A stretch of 64,000 bases of DNA from Sorghum bicolor (taxonomy: Eukaryota > Streptophyta > Magnoliopsida > Poales > Poaceae), in NCBI RefSeq assembly GCF_000003195.3, contig NC_012872.2, forward strand, positions 19,377,804 to 19,441,803, given 5' to 3'. The number at the start of each line of letters is the position of its first letter. The first letter of the stretch is position 1. A program made the translations under genes and the position numbers. A model generated the notes under the pieces. The model worked only from the letters and a program-made list of their open reading frames with translations, did no database searches and had not been told where the DNA came from. This document shows positions 10,931-22,019 of the stretch, piece after piece.

Positions 10931-13913
10931 GTGGTGGTGACATCACCAGGTGGGGACAGAATAAGTGTGGATGTGGCAGTGCAACCTCAGCCGACTGCAA
11001 CAGTGAATCAGTTGAGTGGTGCTAATCAAGAAGACCAAGTGGTGGACGAGTTTCCAGATGTGTTCCCAGATGAGTTGCCAGGTATGCCACCAGACCGAGA
11101 TATTGAATTTCTTATTGAGCTTTTACCTGAAACTGCACCCATAGCAAAAAGACCATATAAAATGGGGGCAAATGAATTAGAGGAACTTAAGAAACAGCTT
11201 AAGGAATTGCAAGAAAAAGGGTTTATTCGTCCTAGTTCTTCACCCTGGGATGCACCGGTAATCTTTGTTGATAAGAAAGATGGCACTAGAAGGATGTGTG
11301 TGGATTATCAGTCATTAAATGAAGTCACTATTGAAAACAAGTACCCATTGCCTAGAATAGATGACTTATTTGACCAACTGAAAGGAGCATGTGTGTTCTC
11401 CAAAATTGACCTCTGGTCTGGCTATCACCAACTGAAAATCCGTGCAACTGACATACCTAAGACAGCTTTTACCACAAGGTATGGCTTGTATGAGTATACA
11501 ATCATGTCATTTGGGCTGACCAATGCACCTACATACTTCATGTATATGATGAACAAGGTGTTCATGGAGTATTTGGATAAGTTCGTGGTAGTATTCATTG
11601 ATGATATATTAATCTTCTCCAAAACAAAAGAAGAATATGCTGAACATTTGAGACTGGTCTTGCAAAAGCTTAGAGAGAATAAATTGTATGCCAAGAAAAG
11701 CAAGTGTGAGTTTTGGTTTGATGAGGTCTCATTTTTGGGACATGTGGTCTCTAACGGTGGAATAGCCGTAGACCCCACTAAAGTGCAGGATGTGCTAAAT
11801 TGGAAGCCTCCAACCAATGCTATTGAAATCTGTAGCTTTCTGAGACTAGCTGGGTATTATAGGAGATTTATTGAAGGATTCTCTAAGTTAGCAAAGCCCA
11901 TGACAGCCCTACTAGAGAAAAGTGCCAAATTTATTTGGTCAGATAAGTGCCAAGAGAATTTTGAGGAGCTAAAGAAAAGGTTGACGACAGCCCTAGTGTT
12001 GACCTTACCGGATTTGAGTAAAACCTTCTCTAATTATTGCGATGCATCTCGCTTAGGCCTTGGATGTGTGCTTATGCAAGAAGGAAGAGTAGTGGCCTAT
12101 GCATCCAGGCAGTTGAGAAAACATGAGTTGAACTATTCTACTCATGATTTGGAGCTCGCTGCCGTGGTTCATGCTCTAAAGATTTGGAGGCATTATTTAA
12201 TTGGACACAAGTGTGATATTTATACGGACCACAAAAGTTTGAAGTATATTTTCACACAATCAGATCTGAATCTAAGGCAACGCCATTGGTTAGAACTCAT
12301 AAAGGATTATGACCTGGAAGTGCATTACCATCCCGGGAAGGCAAACGTTGTTGCCGATGCACTTAGTCGAAAGAGCTATGCCAATAGGCTGCAACTGACC
12401 TTCATTCCCATAGAGTTGCTAGCTGAAATAGAACATCTCAATTTGGGTTTAGTGAACAACACTGTTGAATTGGAGTTAGAGCCCACCTTAGAGCAAGAAA
12501 TCAGCAAAGGTCAGTTGGAGGATGAAAAATTAAAAGAAATTTCAGAGAATGTAGTGCTTGGAAAAGCACCGGGTTTCAGGTTGGATGAAAATGGTACACT
12601 ATGGTTTGGGAAGAGAATATGTGTGCCCGTAGTGAAATCCATCCGAGATGCAATCCTACGTGAAGCACATGACTCTGCATATTCCATTCACCCTGGAAGC
12701 ACCAAGATGTATCTAGATCTTAAAGAAAAATATTGGTGGTATGGGTTAAAGAGAGATGTGGCAGAGTATGTAGCCATATGTGATACTTGTCAGAGAGTGA
12801 AAGCCGAGCACCAAAGACCTGCAGAGTTGTTGCAACCAATGCAAGTGCCTGAATGGAAATGGGAAGAAGTAGGTATGGATTTTATCACTGGATTGCCCCG
12901 CACTCAGCGTGGGTATGGTTCAATTTGGGTAATTGTGGACAAACTCACTAAAGTTGCTCACTTTCTACCTGTTAAGACTAACTATGATGGTGCAAAGTAT
13001 GCAAAATTATATATGGATAGAATCGTGAGTCTGCACGAAGTTCTAAAGAATATCGTGTCTGATCGGGGTACACACTTCACGTCGCAGTTTTAGCACAAAG
13101 TACATGATTCTTTTGGAAACAAAGTCGAACTTTAGTTCTGCGTATCATCCTCAAACCGATGGGCAGACCGAAAGGGTGAATCAGATTTTAGAGGGCATGT
13201 TGAGAGCATGTGCGTTACAGTATGGTACCAGTTGGGACACCAGTTTGCCATATGCTGAATTTTCATATAATAATAGTCACTAGAAAAGTCTCAAGATGGC
13301 ACCGTTTGAAGCATTGTATGGGTGGAAATGTAGAACACCTTTGTTTTGGAATCAAACTGGTGAGAGTCAAGTATTTGGACCTGATGTTCTTAGAGATGCA
13401 GAGGAACAAGTGCGGAAAATACGAGACAACTTGAGAGTAGCCCAGTCTTGGCAAAAGAGTTATGTTGATACTAGAAGAGATTTGGCCTTCGAGATAGGCG
13501 GCTATGTGTACTTGAAGGTGTCACCCATGAGAAGTGTCAGGAGATTTAATATGAAGGGTAAATTGGCCTCAAGGTACGTTGGACCGTTCAGAATTCTCAG
13601 GAGACGTAGAGAAGTGGCCTATCAGTTAGAATTGCCTGTGAGTATGTCAAGTCTTAACGATGTGTTCCATGTGTCACAACGGAAGAAATGTTTGTGAGTG
13701 CCTGAGGAACAAATTCCATTGGAAGAGCTTACTGTTGAGGGAGATCTAACTTATGAGGAATATCCGATCAAGATCTTAGAAACAGCGGAAAGAGTCACCC
13801 GGAGTCGGGTTATAAAGATGTGCAAAGTGCAGTGGCACTGATATAAGGAAGAAGAAGCCACTTGGGAAAGAGAAGACGAGCTGAGACAATCTTACCCGTA
13901 TCTCTTTGAGTAA
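10931..13913 (+). pseudogene. Tekay pol: RT, RNase H, integrase, chromodomain-like tail
   Basis: An open stretch of 720 codons (10931-13093) holds RT ([13 protein letters not shown], active site [10 protein letters not shown] near 11600), RNase H ([33 protein letters not shown]) and integrase with its H-H-C-C finger (CDTCQRVK) and core ([10 protein letters not shown]). TAG at 13091 and a frame change before about 13125 interrupt the core. It resumes at AYHPQTDGQTERVNQIL. Further stops are TAG 13281, TGA 13695 and TGA 13839. The tail (SRVIKMCKVQW, ATWEREDEL) is the chromodomain-like end of Tekay elements, with a natural stop at 13911-13913. RT and RNase H are the best preserved parts of any element here. 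Confidence 0.92.
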
Positions 13914-13947
13914 GCACCATCCCAATCTCGAGGACGAGATTATTTTT

Positions 13948-13961
13948 AAGGGGGATAGAAT
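13948..13961 (+). other. Polypurine tract before the 3' LTR
   Basis: AAGGGGGATAGAAT directly precedes the 3' LTR start TGTAACACCC and is the expected plus-strand priming site. The preceding CTCGAGGACGAGA motif is common at this place in Tekay elements. Confidence 0.8.
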
Positions 13962-16888
13962 TGTAACACCCAAATTTTATTTCTTTTAAATAGATGAATT
14001 TGAATTAATTAAGTGATTTTGGTGGAGCATTTCAATATAGGAAAATAATAAATTTTGGGAAATCAAAAATTTAATATAAATTTAGAATAACATTTTATGT
14101 TGCATACATGCTGGTGCATTTTATTGTGATGATTGTTTTAAAAACAAAATGCCAATTTGATCAAAAATCCAATTGGAAAAAATGTATTGAAAATTTATTT
14201 GAAAAAGAAAAATAGCAAAATCTTTCCCCCTATCTTTCCCTCAGCCTTTTGGCCCAAACCCCCGCGCTTCCCTTCCTCTTCTTGGGCCAGGCCGAGCCGG
14301 CCACCTCCTCCCCCTTCCCCTCTCTCTCACCCGCTGACAAGCCAGGCCCGGCTGTCAGCATCGTCTCCTTCAACCGCCCCTGTTCCCTACCTTTCTCCCT
14401 TGCTGGAACGGTAAGCCCCCCATTCCCCCAGGATCCCCTTTTTCCCCCCCCCCCCCGCGCCTCGGACGTTTTGAAGAGCCCCACACGCGAGCCGCCCTCT
14501 CCCTTCCCCATTTCCCCTCACCTCGCCTCTGCTCTCGCCCTTGAGCGCTAAAAGAAATCGCCACCGGACCGCCGCCGTCGACCGCGCATCGCCGGCCGTT
14601 TCGAGCCGCCTCTGCCCCCATTTCTCGTCGTGGTGAGCGCGCTGCAGCTTCCTCTTCTTCCCCGACCCTTTCCCATGGATTTTAGCGCTCTCTAGTGGCC
14701 TTCCCATGAGCACCGAAGGGGCCGGCCATGGCACCACCTTCAGCCGCCGTGCAAGCCGCTTTCCTAGCCGCGTTTTACCCTGTGCTAGACTCCCCTCGCC
14801 CTCCTCTCTCTCCCGGTGCTCTCAAAGTGGAAAACTGAGCACCTTAGCGCCCGGACGCTCAACTCCGGCGAGCTTTGGTTGGAGGCCATGGTGCGCCGCC
14901 GCCCTTGCCCTGTTCCGGCTGCCGCCGCTGCCGCCCTTCCCCTTCCCCTTCCCCTCTTCTAATCACAGCCGTCCATCGCGTGATCGACGGCCAAAAACTC
15001 CCTATACCCCTTCGGGGTCATATTTGTCAAAGAGACCCCACCTTTTTGCTAATCACGCCCGCAGTCCTTGGCCAGAGAATTTATATGATTTTCTGTATTT
15101 ATTTAAATTCGTTTAAATTTTGCAATAATTACAAATTTGGCACTGCATTGTTTTGGCCATAAAACATTCGTTTTAGCTCCGATTTGACCCGTTCGAATTG
15201 CGTTAGATTCGATATTAAATTCTCTACATGTTAGTGCCACTGTTACTGCAGTTTGCAATTTTTTTATTTTTAGGTTTAGGTTTAATTAATTAAATAGCTA
15301 TAGGAAATTGCCGTAAATTCGTAACTTGGTCGTTTTAGTTCTGATTTTCGTGATCTTCCTATCTATGTGATCGTAGCGAAACGTAGGTTCTGTTTTTAAA
15401 CATTTTATTTTGTTTTTGATCTGTTGGTGTACTGTTCTAATTAAAGGATTGTTTGCTTGTATGATTGAACCTGGATGCGTGTTGTTGTGTGGTGCCGATC
15501 GAGCGCAGACAGTGATGTGACCGTGGGCGATCCGTTTTACTCTCAGGAGCAGCAGGACCAGCAGCGGCTTCCCTTCACTGAAGGCAAATATAACATGGGT
15601 TTCCCTTATATACCTATTCAGTTAATTAATTACCCATCTGCATGTGTCTAATTTTGATAACCCTAAGGACATCCTAGCTACCTGACTATATATTTATGAC
15701 ACCTACGGGTAGATTGTATGTGGATAGCTTTGCTAGTGCTCTAATTAATTGAGACTTTACTACCATTCTGACTTTAATAAATATGATGAAAAATGATGGG
15801 AAAAGGGCTATGGTGGAATTGACTTCGGTCAGGTTGACCTAGACCCTCCGTAAGGACTTCTCTGTAAGCGACTATCGGGACATACAGTGCAACCATGATG
15901 GTTATATGGCTCTAACTTTAGCTCAGTAGTAAGATCTCATCTAGTTGGTTAGAGTTTACCCGAAAGGGCGCAAGAGGGGCTTGCCACTTTGGGTATAGAA
16001 CTGCTTCTGTTCCTATGTGTATAGTCGTGATGGAAATGTGCCATAGGAAAGGGGGTCCTCTATAACTGCCTTCTGAGGGAACCTCGCGGCCCTAACTGGT
16101 TAGACGAGGCCTATGGAAGGCTTCATAGTGTTCCCTACCCATTCACCTTGGTAGTGTCACTGGGTCTTGCAAACCCCGAGCATATGGGTAACATGACTTA
16201 CGGGAAAAGTGCACACCTCTGCGCAGAATTTGATCAAACTGGTATACTAGCCGTGCTCTCGGACATGAGCGGCCTTGGACCCTTACGGAATAGTTAGGTG
16301 TGGATGGTTATGGGGGATGACTTATGAAAATGTGACGCATTGATCGTGATGATTAATGTGGTTTAACCGTGATGGTGATGGTGTTAACCGTGAAGTTTAA
16401 TGGCGTTATTGTCATGTACACATGTGGGTTAATCGGGATCTAAGCATAACTAATGAATTATTTAGGATTAAAACATTGACCAACTAAAATGCTAACTGCA
16501 GCAGTAGCCAGTGTCTGACCTTTTTGAGCCGCATAAAATCCTATGTTATGCTCGCGGAGTACGAGATGTACTCACGCTTGTTTCTATATTCTTTTTGGAC
16601 AAAAATCCCGGATGGGTAACAGATGACAGCTTCTATGAGAAATTCCGTTGGACTTCTAGGTTGGCGATCCACCAGTCGGTCGTCCCTATGTTGGAACTAC
16701 CAAGCTATAGCTACATATGAGTTTTATTTCCGCTTGTTTGCCAGACTTTGATGTTTGTGTTGTAATAAACGTTATGTAAGACACTTGTGATGATACTTCT
16801 GTAATTTGTCGACTTGTGTGTGTGACTATTCCTAGGGCACACATGAGGTTTATTGTACTCAAATTTATCCTTAAATTTGGGTCTGACA
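13962..16888 (+). repeat. 3' LTR of the Tekay-type element
   Basis: Starts TGTAACACCC, ends TTGGGTCTGACA, and is followed by the CCCTC duplication. In one 125-base stretch (7136-7260 against 16376-16503) I count four substitutions and one 3-base indel relative to the 5' LTR, so the insertion is not very recent. It is longer than the 5' LTR because of the C-rich block at 14270-14450. Confidence 0.93.
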
Positions 16889-17236
16889 CCCTCCTCCATC
16901 GTCAGCGACAGGGACCCATTGTTTACCGGGCATGTTTGGCGCGACCTCTTCCGATGCGCGGGCATAAAGCTGCGTATGAGCACGGCGTTCCACCCCCAGA
17001 CAGACGGCCAGTCCAAGGTGGTTAACAAGGTGATTGTCATGTACCTTCGACACCGCGGCGACCCTCCTGCAGCAGCCGGCGCGCTGCCCCCTATCCTCGA
17101 TGACCGGCATCTTCCCGCTCCCGAGCGCGTCCTGCAGGCTCAGCAGCGGCGCGGCGAGTGGCATCTGCTCGTCAAGTGGCACGACCTTCCCGACGACGAC
17201 ACCACTTGGGAGTCTCTTCCAGAGTTCCGCGAGTAG
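16889..17236 (+). pseudogene. Reina-type pol, part 2: integrase remainder and chromodomain
   Basis: It resumes the reading cut at 4925: SIVSDRDPLFTGHVWRDLF and AFHPQTDGQSKVVNKVI belong to the integrase core that follows IVRLHGFP. The core then jumps near 17043 to a C-terminal chromodomain (WHLLVKWHDLPDDDTTWESL), so an internal piece covering the integrase C-terminal region has been deleted. A TAG at 17234 falls where related elements continue FPDFQLEDELF. The first five bases, CCCTC, are the target duplication made by the Tekay insertion. Confidence 0.85.
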
Positions 17237-17286
17237 TTCCCCGACTTTCAGCTCGAGGACGAGTTGTTTGTGCAGGCGGGGAGAGA

Positions 17287-17634
17287 TGTTATGACCAACA
17301 TCCAATATGCCAGGAGGCGGCCCAATAGTGGCGGAGATTAGGCGCAGGAGTAGGGGATACAAGCCCATATTTATTCTTAAAGTTATTTCCTTAATTGGTA
17401 GATCAAATAGTTATATATATGAGTTGTAATCCCGTTGGACAGAATTAAGCAAGAGTATTATTATACTCGGTTTCCTTTAGGGAGCCGGGAGTTTCCTAAA
17501 AACCCTAGCCGTCGCCCTCCCTCTCTCGCGCGCGACCACGGCGCCGCGCCGCCGCGGGACATTCAAGCCTCGTCCATCGATCTCTCACCGCTATAACCTC
17601 CGTTCGACAAGGCATAGAGAACCGCTGCCTATCA
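17287..17634 (+). repeat. 3' LTR of the Reina-type element
   Basis: A purine-rich tract (GCGGGGAGAGA, about 17276-17286) precedes TGTTATGACC, the usual start of Reina LTRs. The LTR includes TATATATATGAG and an AAACCCTAGCC-like leader, and ends near GCCTATCA at 17634. About 350 bp is normal for this compact clade. The 5' LTR lies outside the window, so the right boundary cannot be checked by alignment. Confidence 0.65.
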
Positions 17635-17800
17635 GACTAGGTTTAAAAGATTCGTCTCGCGATTTACAGTTAAACTGTGCAATTAGTTTTTGTTTTTATC
17701 TATATTTAATGCTTCATATATGTAACGCAAGATTTGATGTGACGAGAAATCTTGAAAAGTTTTTGACTTTTGGGGTGAACTAAAGAAGGCCTTGATAATT
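17635..17800. mobile_element. Partial GGCCTTGTTTAGTT-family MITE
   Basis: AGGTTTAAAAGATTCGTCTCGCGATTTACAG and ATTTAATGCTTCATATAT are the core of the repeat that occurs many times further right. Only the right half is present, ending GAACTAAAGAAGGCC near 17795. It abuts the Reina LTR end. Confidence 0.65.
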
Positions 17801-18055
17801 CGGTGAAGTTAAAACATATCCATGTGTGGTTGATAGCTAGAAACCGTGTCTTACACAGTGCGGTGAAGTTATTATGTAGCACGCTTTAATTTTAGGGCCT
17901 ATTTGGTTGGAGGCGGTAAACTTTATCGTTTATCATATCGAATATTTGATACATGCATAAAGTATTAAATATAGATTATTTATAAAACTAAAAACGCAAC
18001 TAGAGAATAATTTATAACGCAACTTTTTAAGTCTACTTAGTCTATAATTTGACAC

Positions 18056-18842
18056 CTGTGGCGGAGCCAGGAATCTAGAGCTGGGTATGCCATAGATAAA
18101 AGAAAGTCAAAGCAAATATGCAATATAGGAGTGTTTAAATCGAGTCCTTAAAGTTTTAGGGTGTCACATTGGATATAATTCAAAATATTAAAAGTAGACT
18201 GTTAACAAAACTAATTATATAAATAGGGACTACGAGACGATTTTTTAAGCCTAATTAATTTATAGTTAGCAATGTTTACTGTACCACTATATTGTCAAAA
18301 CATAGATTAATTAGGCTTAAAAATTTGTCTCACAAATTAATCCAAATTCGTGCAATTAGTTATTTTTTAAACTATATTTAATAATCCGTACATGTGTCTA
18401 AATATTCAATGTGATAGAAGTAAAACTTTTGAAGTGACAACTAAACGGACCTGAATGAACCATGAGTAGCATTTGGTGTGCACGTTGAGGCTGTTTTTTT
18501 TTTCTTTTTACCCTTGCAAGTTTCTCTCAATGCAATATGATAACACATGTCTTCTTTTTCACTACATTATTACAAGAATATAATAAAATATAAAAAGAAA
18601 CGTTCAATAGTCAAATTCGAGACAGACAGACGGCGAGATTGTAAGTCGATGGTTTCTACATTTCTGAGCTTTGTTCTTTCGTGGGCTGCCAGAACTAATT
18701 GGTGTATCGAGCTTATACTCTGTATACATATATGACGTGATGTACCGATATACATATAAATTTGTATACTTATATTTATTTTTGTGCTACAAAACTTGGG
18801 TATTCCAAGGAATACAGGGGCATACCCCTGGCGCCGCCCATG
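18056..18842. mobile_element. Non-autonomous hAT-type element with 8-bp TSD
   Basis: Ends are CTGTGGCGGAGCCAGGAA (left) and the inverted CCTGGCGCCGCCCATG (right). They are flanked by perfect 8-bp repeats TTTGACAC at 18048-18055 and 18843-18850. An 8-bp TSD with C(A/T)G-type ends fits the hAT superfamily. It encodes no transposase and contains another foldback MITE at about 18142-18452. Confidence 0.75.
18142..18452. mobile_element. Foldback MITE nested in the hAT-type element
   Basis: Inverted arms include AAGCCTAATTAATTTATAG against CATAGATTAATTAGGCTTAA near 18258 and 18302, and outer arms with GTGTCACATT against AATGTGATAG. The element ends near GAGTCC and GGACCT. Boundaries are approximate. 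Confidence 0.5.
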
Positions 18843-18920
18843 TTTGACACTAACTGCCCAATAAAACGAAAATAATACAGTATCTGTTAAATTTGAACAT
18901 CTTCAACCAAACATCTCTTA

Positions 18921-19085
18921 GATAGGTTAACTCTAATTATATATGGGATGCCACCACGTGCCAACTAATGTTGTGGAAGCTTACGCACTTTAAAACACGT
19001 CGCAAGATAGGTTCAGTTATATATGGGGATGCCACAATGTGCCAACTAATTATGGAAGCTTACGCACTTTAAAAGACGTCGCAAG
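18921..19085. repeat. Two-copy tandem repeat of about 83 bp
   Basis: Unit 1 (18921-19005) and unit 2 (19006-19085) both run from GATAGGTT through TATATATGGG and GGAAGCTTACGCACTTTAAAA to GACGTCGCAA or CACGTCGCAA. They differ by a few substitutions and short indels. No coding capacity is seen. Confidence 0.8.
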
Positions 19086-19438
19086 ACTGAAGTGTGTGTG
19101 AACACCTTGAAGTGTGTGGTGGACCTTTGTTGAAACAAGGCTCGAGCATAGTTACAGATTAAGACAGGTCACCTGCTTCCTTCGTCTGGGTATGGTTCCT
19201 TCGTTCTCCCTACATGCATACTACGTCACGAGGATAAGCCAAAATGAAATTGATTAATATTCCGACCAACAATGAAATCGACTGCTCAACTAGGTTAAAA
19301 AATAACAAGCTGTCTGATACTACCTGAAAAATTTACACACTTTTTCAACAACACCCAAGTGTTGAGTACGAAAAATTCTTACTAAATACCAGCGAACAAG
19401 CAAATTAAATAACCTATCGCACAACCTTTTACTATATA

Positions 19439-19932
19439 CTCCCTCCATCCCAAAAAGAGTGTCGTTTTAGGTTTTTGTACCACAAGTTTGACTCGATTTG
19501 TAGAAAATATGTACAATATTTGTATCTCTAAATAAATTTGTTAAAAAACTAGACTTAAAGATTTTTCCAATGATACTAATTATGTACTATAAATATTAAT
19601 ATTTTTTATTATATACTCCCTCCGTCTCTGAAAGAATCAATTCCTAGGATCCGTGCCAGTCAAACTTTTTAAAGTTTGACTAACTTTATAGAAAAGAGTA
19701 ACAACATCTATAATATAAAATACACATTATATGAAAATATATTCTATGATGAATCTAATAATACTAATTTGATACTATAAATCCTAGCATTTTTTTCTAA
19801 AAATTTGGTCAAAATTTAAAAAGTTTGACTTAGGACAACTCTAGAAATTGACTCTTTCGTGGACGGAGGGAGTATTTAGGTAAACTTATTTCTCGGGAAG
19901 CGTAAACGACACTTATTTTGGAACGGAGGGAG
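19439..19932. mobile_element. Stowaway-type MITE (outer)
   Basis: Left end CTCCCTCCATCCCAAAA and right end TTTTGGAACGGAGGGAG form the terminal inverted repeat typical of grass Stowaway elements. Each is flanked by TA (19437-19438 and 19933-19934). It is about 237 bp without the element nested at 19616-19872. Confidence 0.85.
19616..19872. mobile_element. Stowaway-type MITE nested in another Stowaway
   Basis: CTCCCTCCGTCTCTGAAAG at the left and CTTTCGTGGACGGAGGGAG at the right, flanked by TA on both sides (19614-19615 and 19873-19874). It is 257 bp and a different subfamily from its host, as the interior (AATTCCTAGGATC) does not match. Confidence 0.88.
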
Positions 19933-19933
19933 T

Positions 19934-19985
19934 ATGTTCCTTTGTAAGATTGAAGTTATATGTTCCTTTGTAAGATTGAAGTTAC
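19934..19985. repeat. Short tandem duplication, 26 bp twice
   Basis: ATGTTCCTTTGTAAGATTGA followed by AGTTA occurs twice in a row directly after the outer Stowaway end. Replication slippage is the simplest explanation. Confidence 0.8.
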
Positions 19986-20409
19986 ATGAGCTCTTAGGTT
20001 TAAAGCCTCACAATATAGGAGCAAAAACAACAACAGTTGCCACTTCACAGTTCTTTTTTTTAAAAAAAAAAAAGCCTGCTACATAAAGGTACGTATGATT
20101 CTTCTATACGTCAAATCCTATTTCTCGTATCGTCAAATAGCTAACAAAAATATTCAATCATAGATTAAAAAAAATTAAAAATGAAAGTGTTAATAGTGTC
20201 TAAATTTAAAAAAAATTAGATCTAAATAAAGCCTCAGTCGTAGGAAGAATTCTTTTTGCTAGTGCTCAAACTACATGGTTCATTGCAGTTAGCCATGGTG
20301 AAAAGACAGTTAACCGCGACATTCTTCTTTCTTCGAACTTCCTTTTTGGGGGCAAAAAGCTGCTTTAGTGCTGATAAAGTATTTTGGCTCACCACGGATG
20401 TCCTGTTAA
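19986..20409. other. Intergenic sequence, nothing recognised
   Basis: AT-rich, with a T/A homopolymer palindrome near 20053-20075. I see no gene, RNA or complete transposon. Confidence 0.4.
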
Positions 20410-20644
20410 GGCCTTGTTTAGTTAAAAAAATAATTTTTTTTCAAAATTTTTCGTTACATTTAATCTTGCGACAAATGCATGAAGTACTAAATCTAGATGA
20501 AAATAAAAACTAATTGTACAGTTTATTTATAAGTCGTGAGATGAATCTTTTGAGTCTAGTTAGTTCATGATTGGACAATAATTGTCAAATAGAAATGAAA
20601 GTGCTACAGTACCTAAAACCAAAAAAAAAATTTGGAACTAAGAG
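20410..20644. mobile_element. GGCCTTGTTTAGTT-family MITE
   Basis: Starts GGCCTTGTTTAGTT and shares the family core (CATGAAGTACTAAATCTAGATG, ATGAATCTTTTGAG). The right end, TTTGGAACTAAGAGG, is decayed compared with complete copies that end GGAACTAAACAAGGCC. Confidence 0.8.
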
Positions 20645-20646
20645 GA

Positions 20647-21693
20647 TGTTTGAGACTACTTTACTCTAGTTTTTGTAACTCTGCTCCATGAGCTCTACCA
20701 TAGAACAACTCCGCTGTGGAGTTTGTGGAGCAGCTGTTTGGCACGTAGCTCTGCTCTAGCTCCAAGAATGAGTTGTTTCCATACAAATGGTCCATTATGC
20801 CCCTGATCGAAATTGCTCTTGATATTTTTTGACGAAAATAGAAATCAAATGATGGAGTATTAATAAAGGTCATAATTAAAATATAAATAATTAATATGGG
20901 CGGCGCGCAGGTGAAGAGACGAGGGATGACACGCATAGGAAGAAATAAGGTCGCAGCGTCGGGAGAGAAGCATTTACGAGAATTAATATGTGATTAATGA
21001 GTGGCAAGGTGGGTAATTACCTCACAACTCCATGTAGGAGTACCAAACTCCAAAAATTGGAGTACCTCTTGAGGTACTTCAAGAAAAACATGGAGCTAGC
21101 CTCTAGCTCCACCTTTTTAGCGGAGCAGAGTTCGTGGATCTAGACGTGTTTGGCAACGCGAAGCTGGAGCGGAGCTAAAAAAACTGGAGCGGTGTTTGAG
21201 ACTTCTCCACTCCAGTTTTTGTAACTCTGCTCCACGAACTCCACCATAGAGCAGCTCCACCGTGGAGTTTGTGGAACAGGAGGTATTGTTTGGGACGTAG
21301 CTCTACTCTAGCTCTAAGAATGAGTTGTTTCCATGCAAATGGTCCATTATGCTCATGATCGAAGTTGCTCTTGATATTTTCTGACCAAAACAGAAATCAA
21401 ATGATGGAGCATTAATAAGGTCATAATTAAAATATAAATAATTAATATGGACGGGCAGGTGAAAAGATGAGGGACGGCACGTATAGGAAAAAAAATGAGG
21501 TCACAGCATTGGAAGGGGAAGCATTTACGAGAATTAATCTGTGATGATTAATGAGTGGCAAGGTGAGTAATTACGTCACAACTCCATATGGGAGCACCAA
21601 ACTCTAAAAAAAGAGGTACTCCAAGAAAAACATGGAGGTGGCCTCTAGCTCTAACTTTTTTCGGAGCAGAGTTCGTGGAGCTAGACGTGTTTA
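20647..21693. repeat. Tandem pair of a 0.5-kb MITE-like element
   Basis: Copy 1 (20647-21192) and copy 2 (21193-21693) both begin TGTTTGAGACT and share TTTTTGTAACTCTGCTCCA, AAGAATGAGTTGTTTCCAT and CGGAGCAGAGTTCGTGGA. Each starts with a (C)TCCAGTTTTT arm and copy 1 ends with the inverted AAAAAACTGGAGCG, so each unit looks like a TIR element. Side-by-side identical orientation suggests either insertion of one copy at the end of another or unequal exchange. Confidence 0.75.
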
Positions 21694-22019
21694 AAATTTT
21701 TTTTTCCAAAATAGTTAAATAACCCTACAGTTTTTTTATAACAAATAACCCTACATTCGAAACACAGTGCGAAGTTGCGGCTGAGCATTTCTGTGAAATT
21801 ATTTGATTTTTTAAAAGAAAACATCTTCAAAATAGCCTTAGAAAATCTCCATGGGTGCTGAGATGAATTTTCGTGAAGAGAGACCATCGGAAACATATAC
21901 TCTTATATTCAAATGGATCTATTAACCAATAAACGCACAAGCATAATTGATGTAGAAGAAATTTCAATAGCACTGAGGCATGATATTTTTTAACGAGATT
22001 CGACAATATGTTTAATCCT

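Larger units (their letters stand above)
4926..16888 (+). mobile_element. Full-length Tekay/Del-type Gypsy chromovirus, 11.96 kb
   Basis: It is bounded by two LTRs (4926-7631 and 13962-16888) and a perfect 5-bp target duplication CCCTC (4921-4925 and 16889-16893). It sits inside the Reina-type integrase gene. The internal order is tRNA-Met PBS, an extra ORF upstream of gag, gag with CCHC finger, protease, RT, RNase H, integrase and a chromodomain-like tail, then a polypurine tract. Clade assignment rests on RT and integrase wording and on the extra 5' ORF. To my knowledge, rice RIRE3/RIRE8-type elements also carry such an ORF. All genes are broken, so the copy is not autonomous. Confidence 0.95.
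17895..18920. mobile_element. MITE interrupted by a hAT-type element
   Basis: The left arm begins GGGCCTATTTGGTTGGAG and the right arm ends CTTCAACCAAACATCTCTTA, a partial terminal inverted repeat. Between them, at 18056-18842, another element with its own target duplication is inserted. Removing it leaves a MITE of about 240 bp. Exact ends are uncertain. Confidence 0.5.

Noticed and set aside
14157..15162. Overlapping open frames in the GC-rich part of the Tekay 3' LTR
   Set aside because: GC-rich DNA has few stops on either strand. The frames are not kept in the 5' LTR, which has a large indel there.
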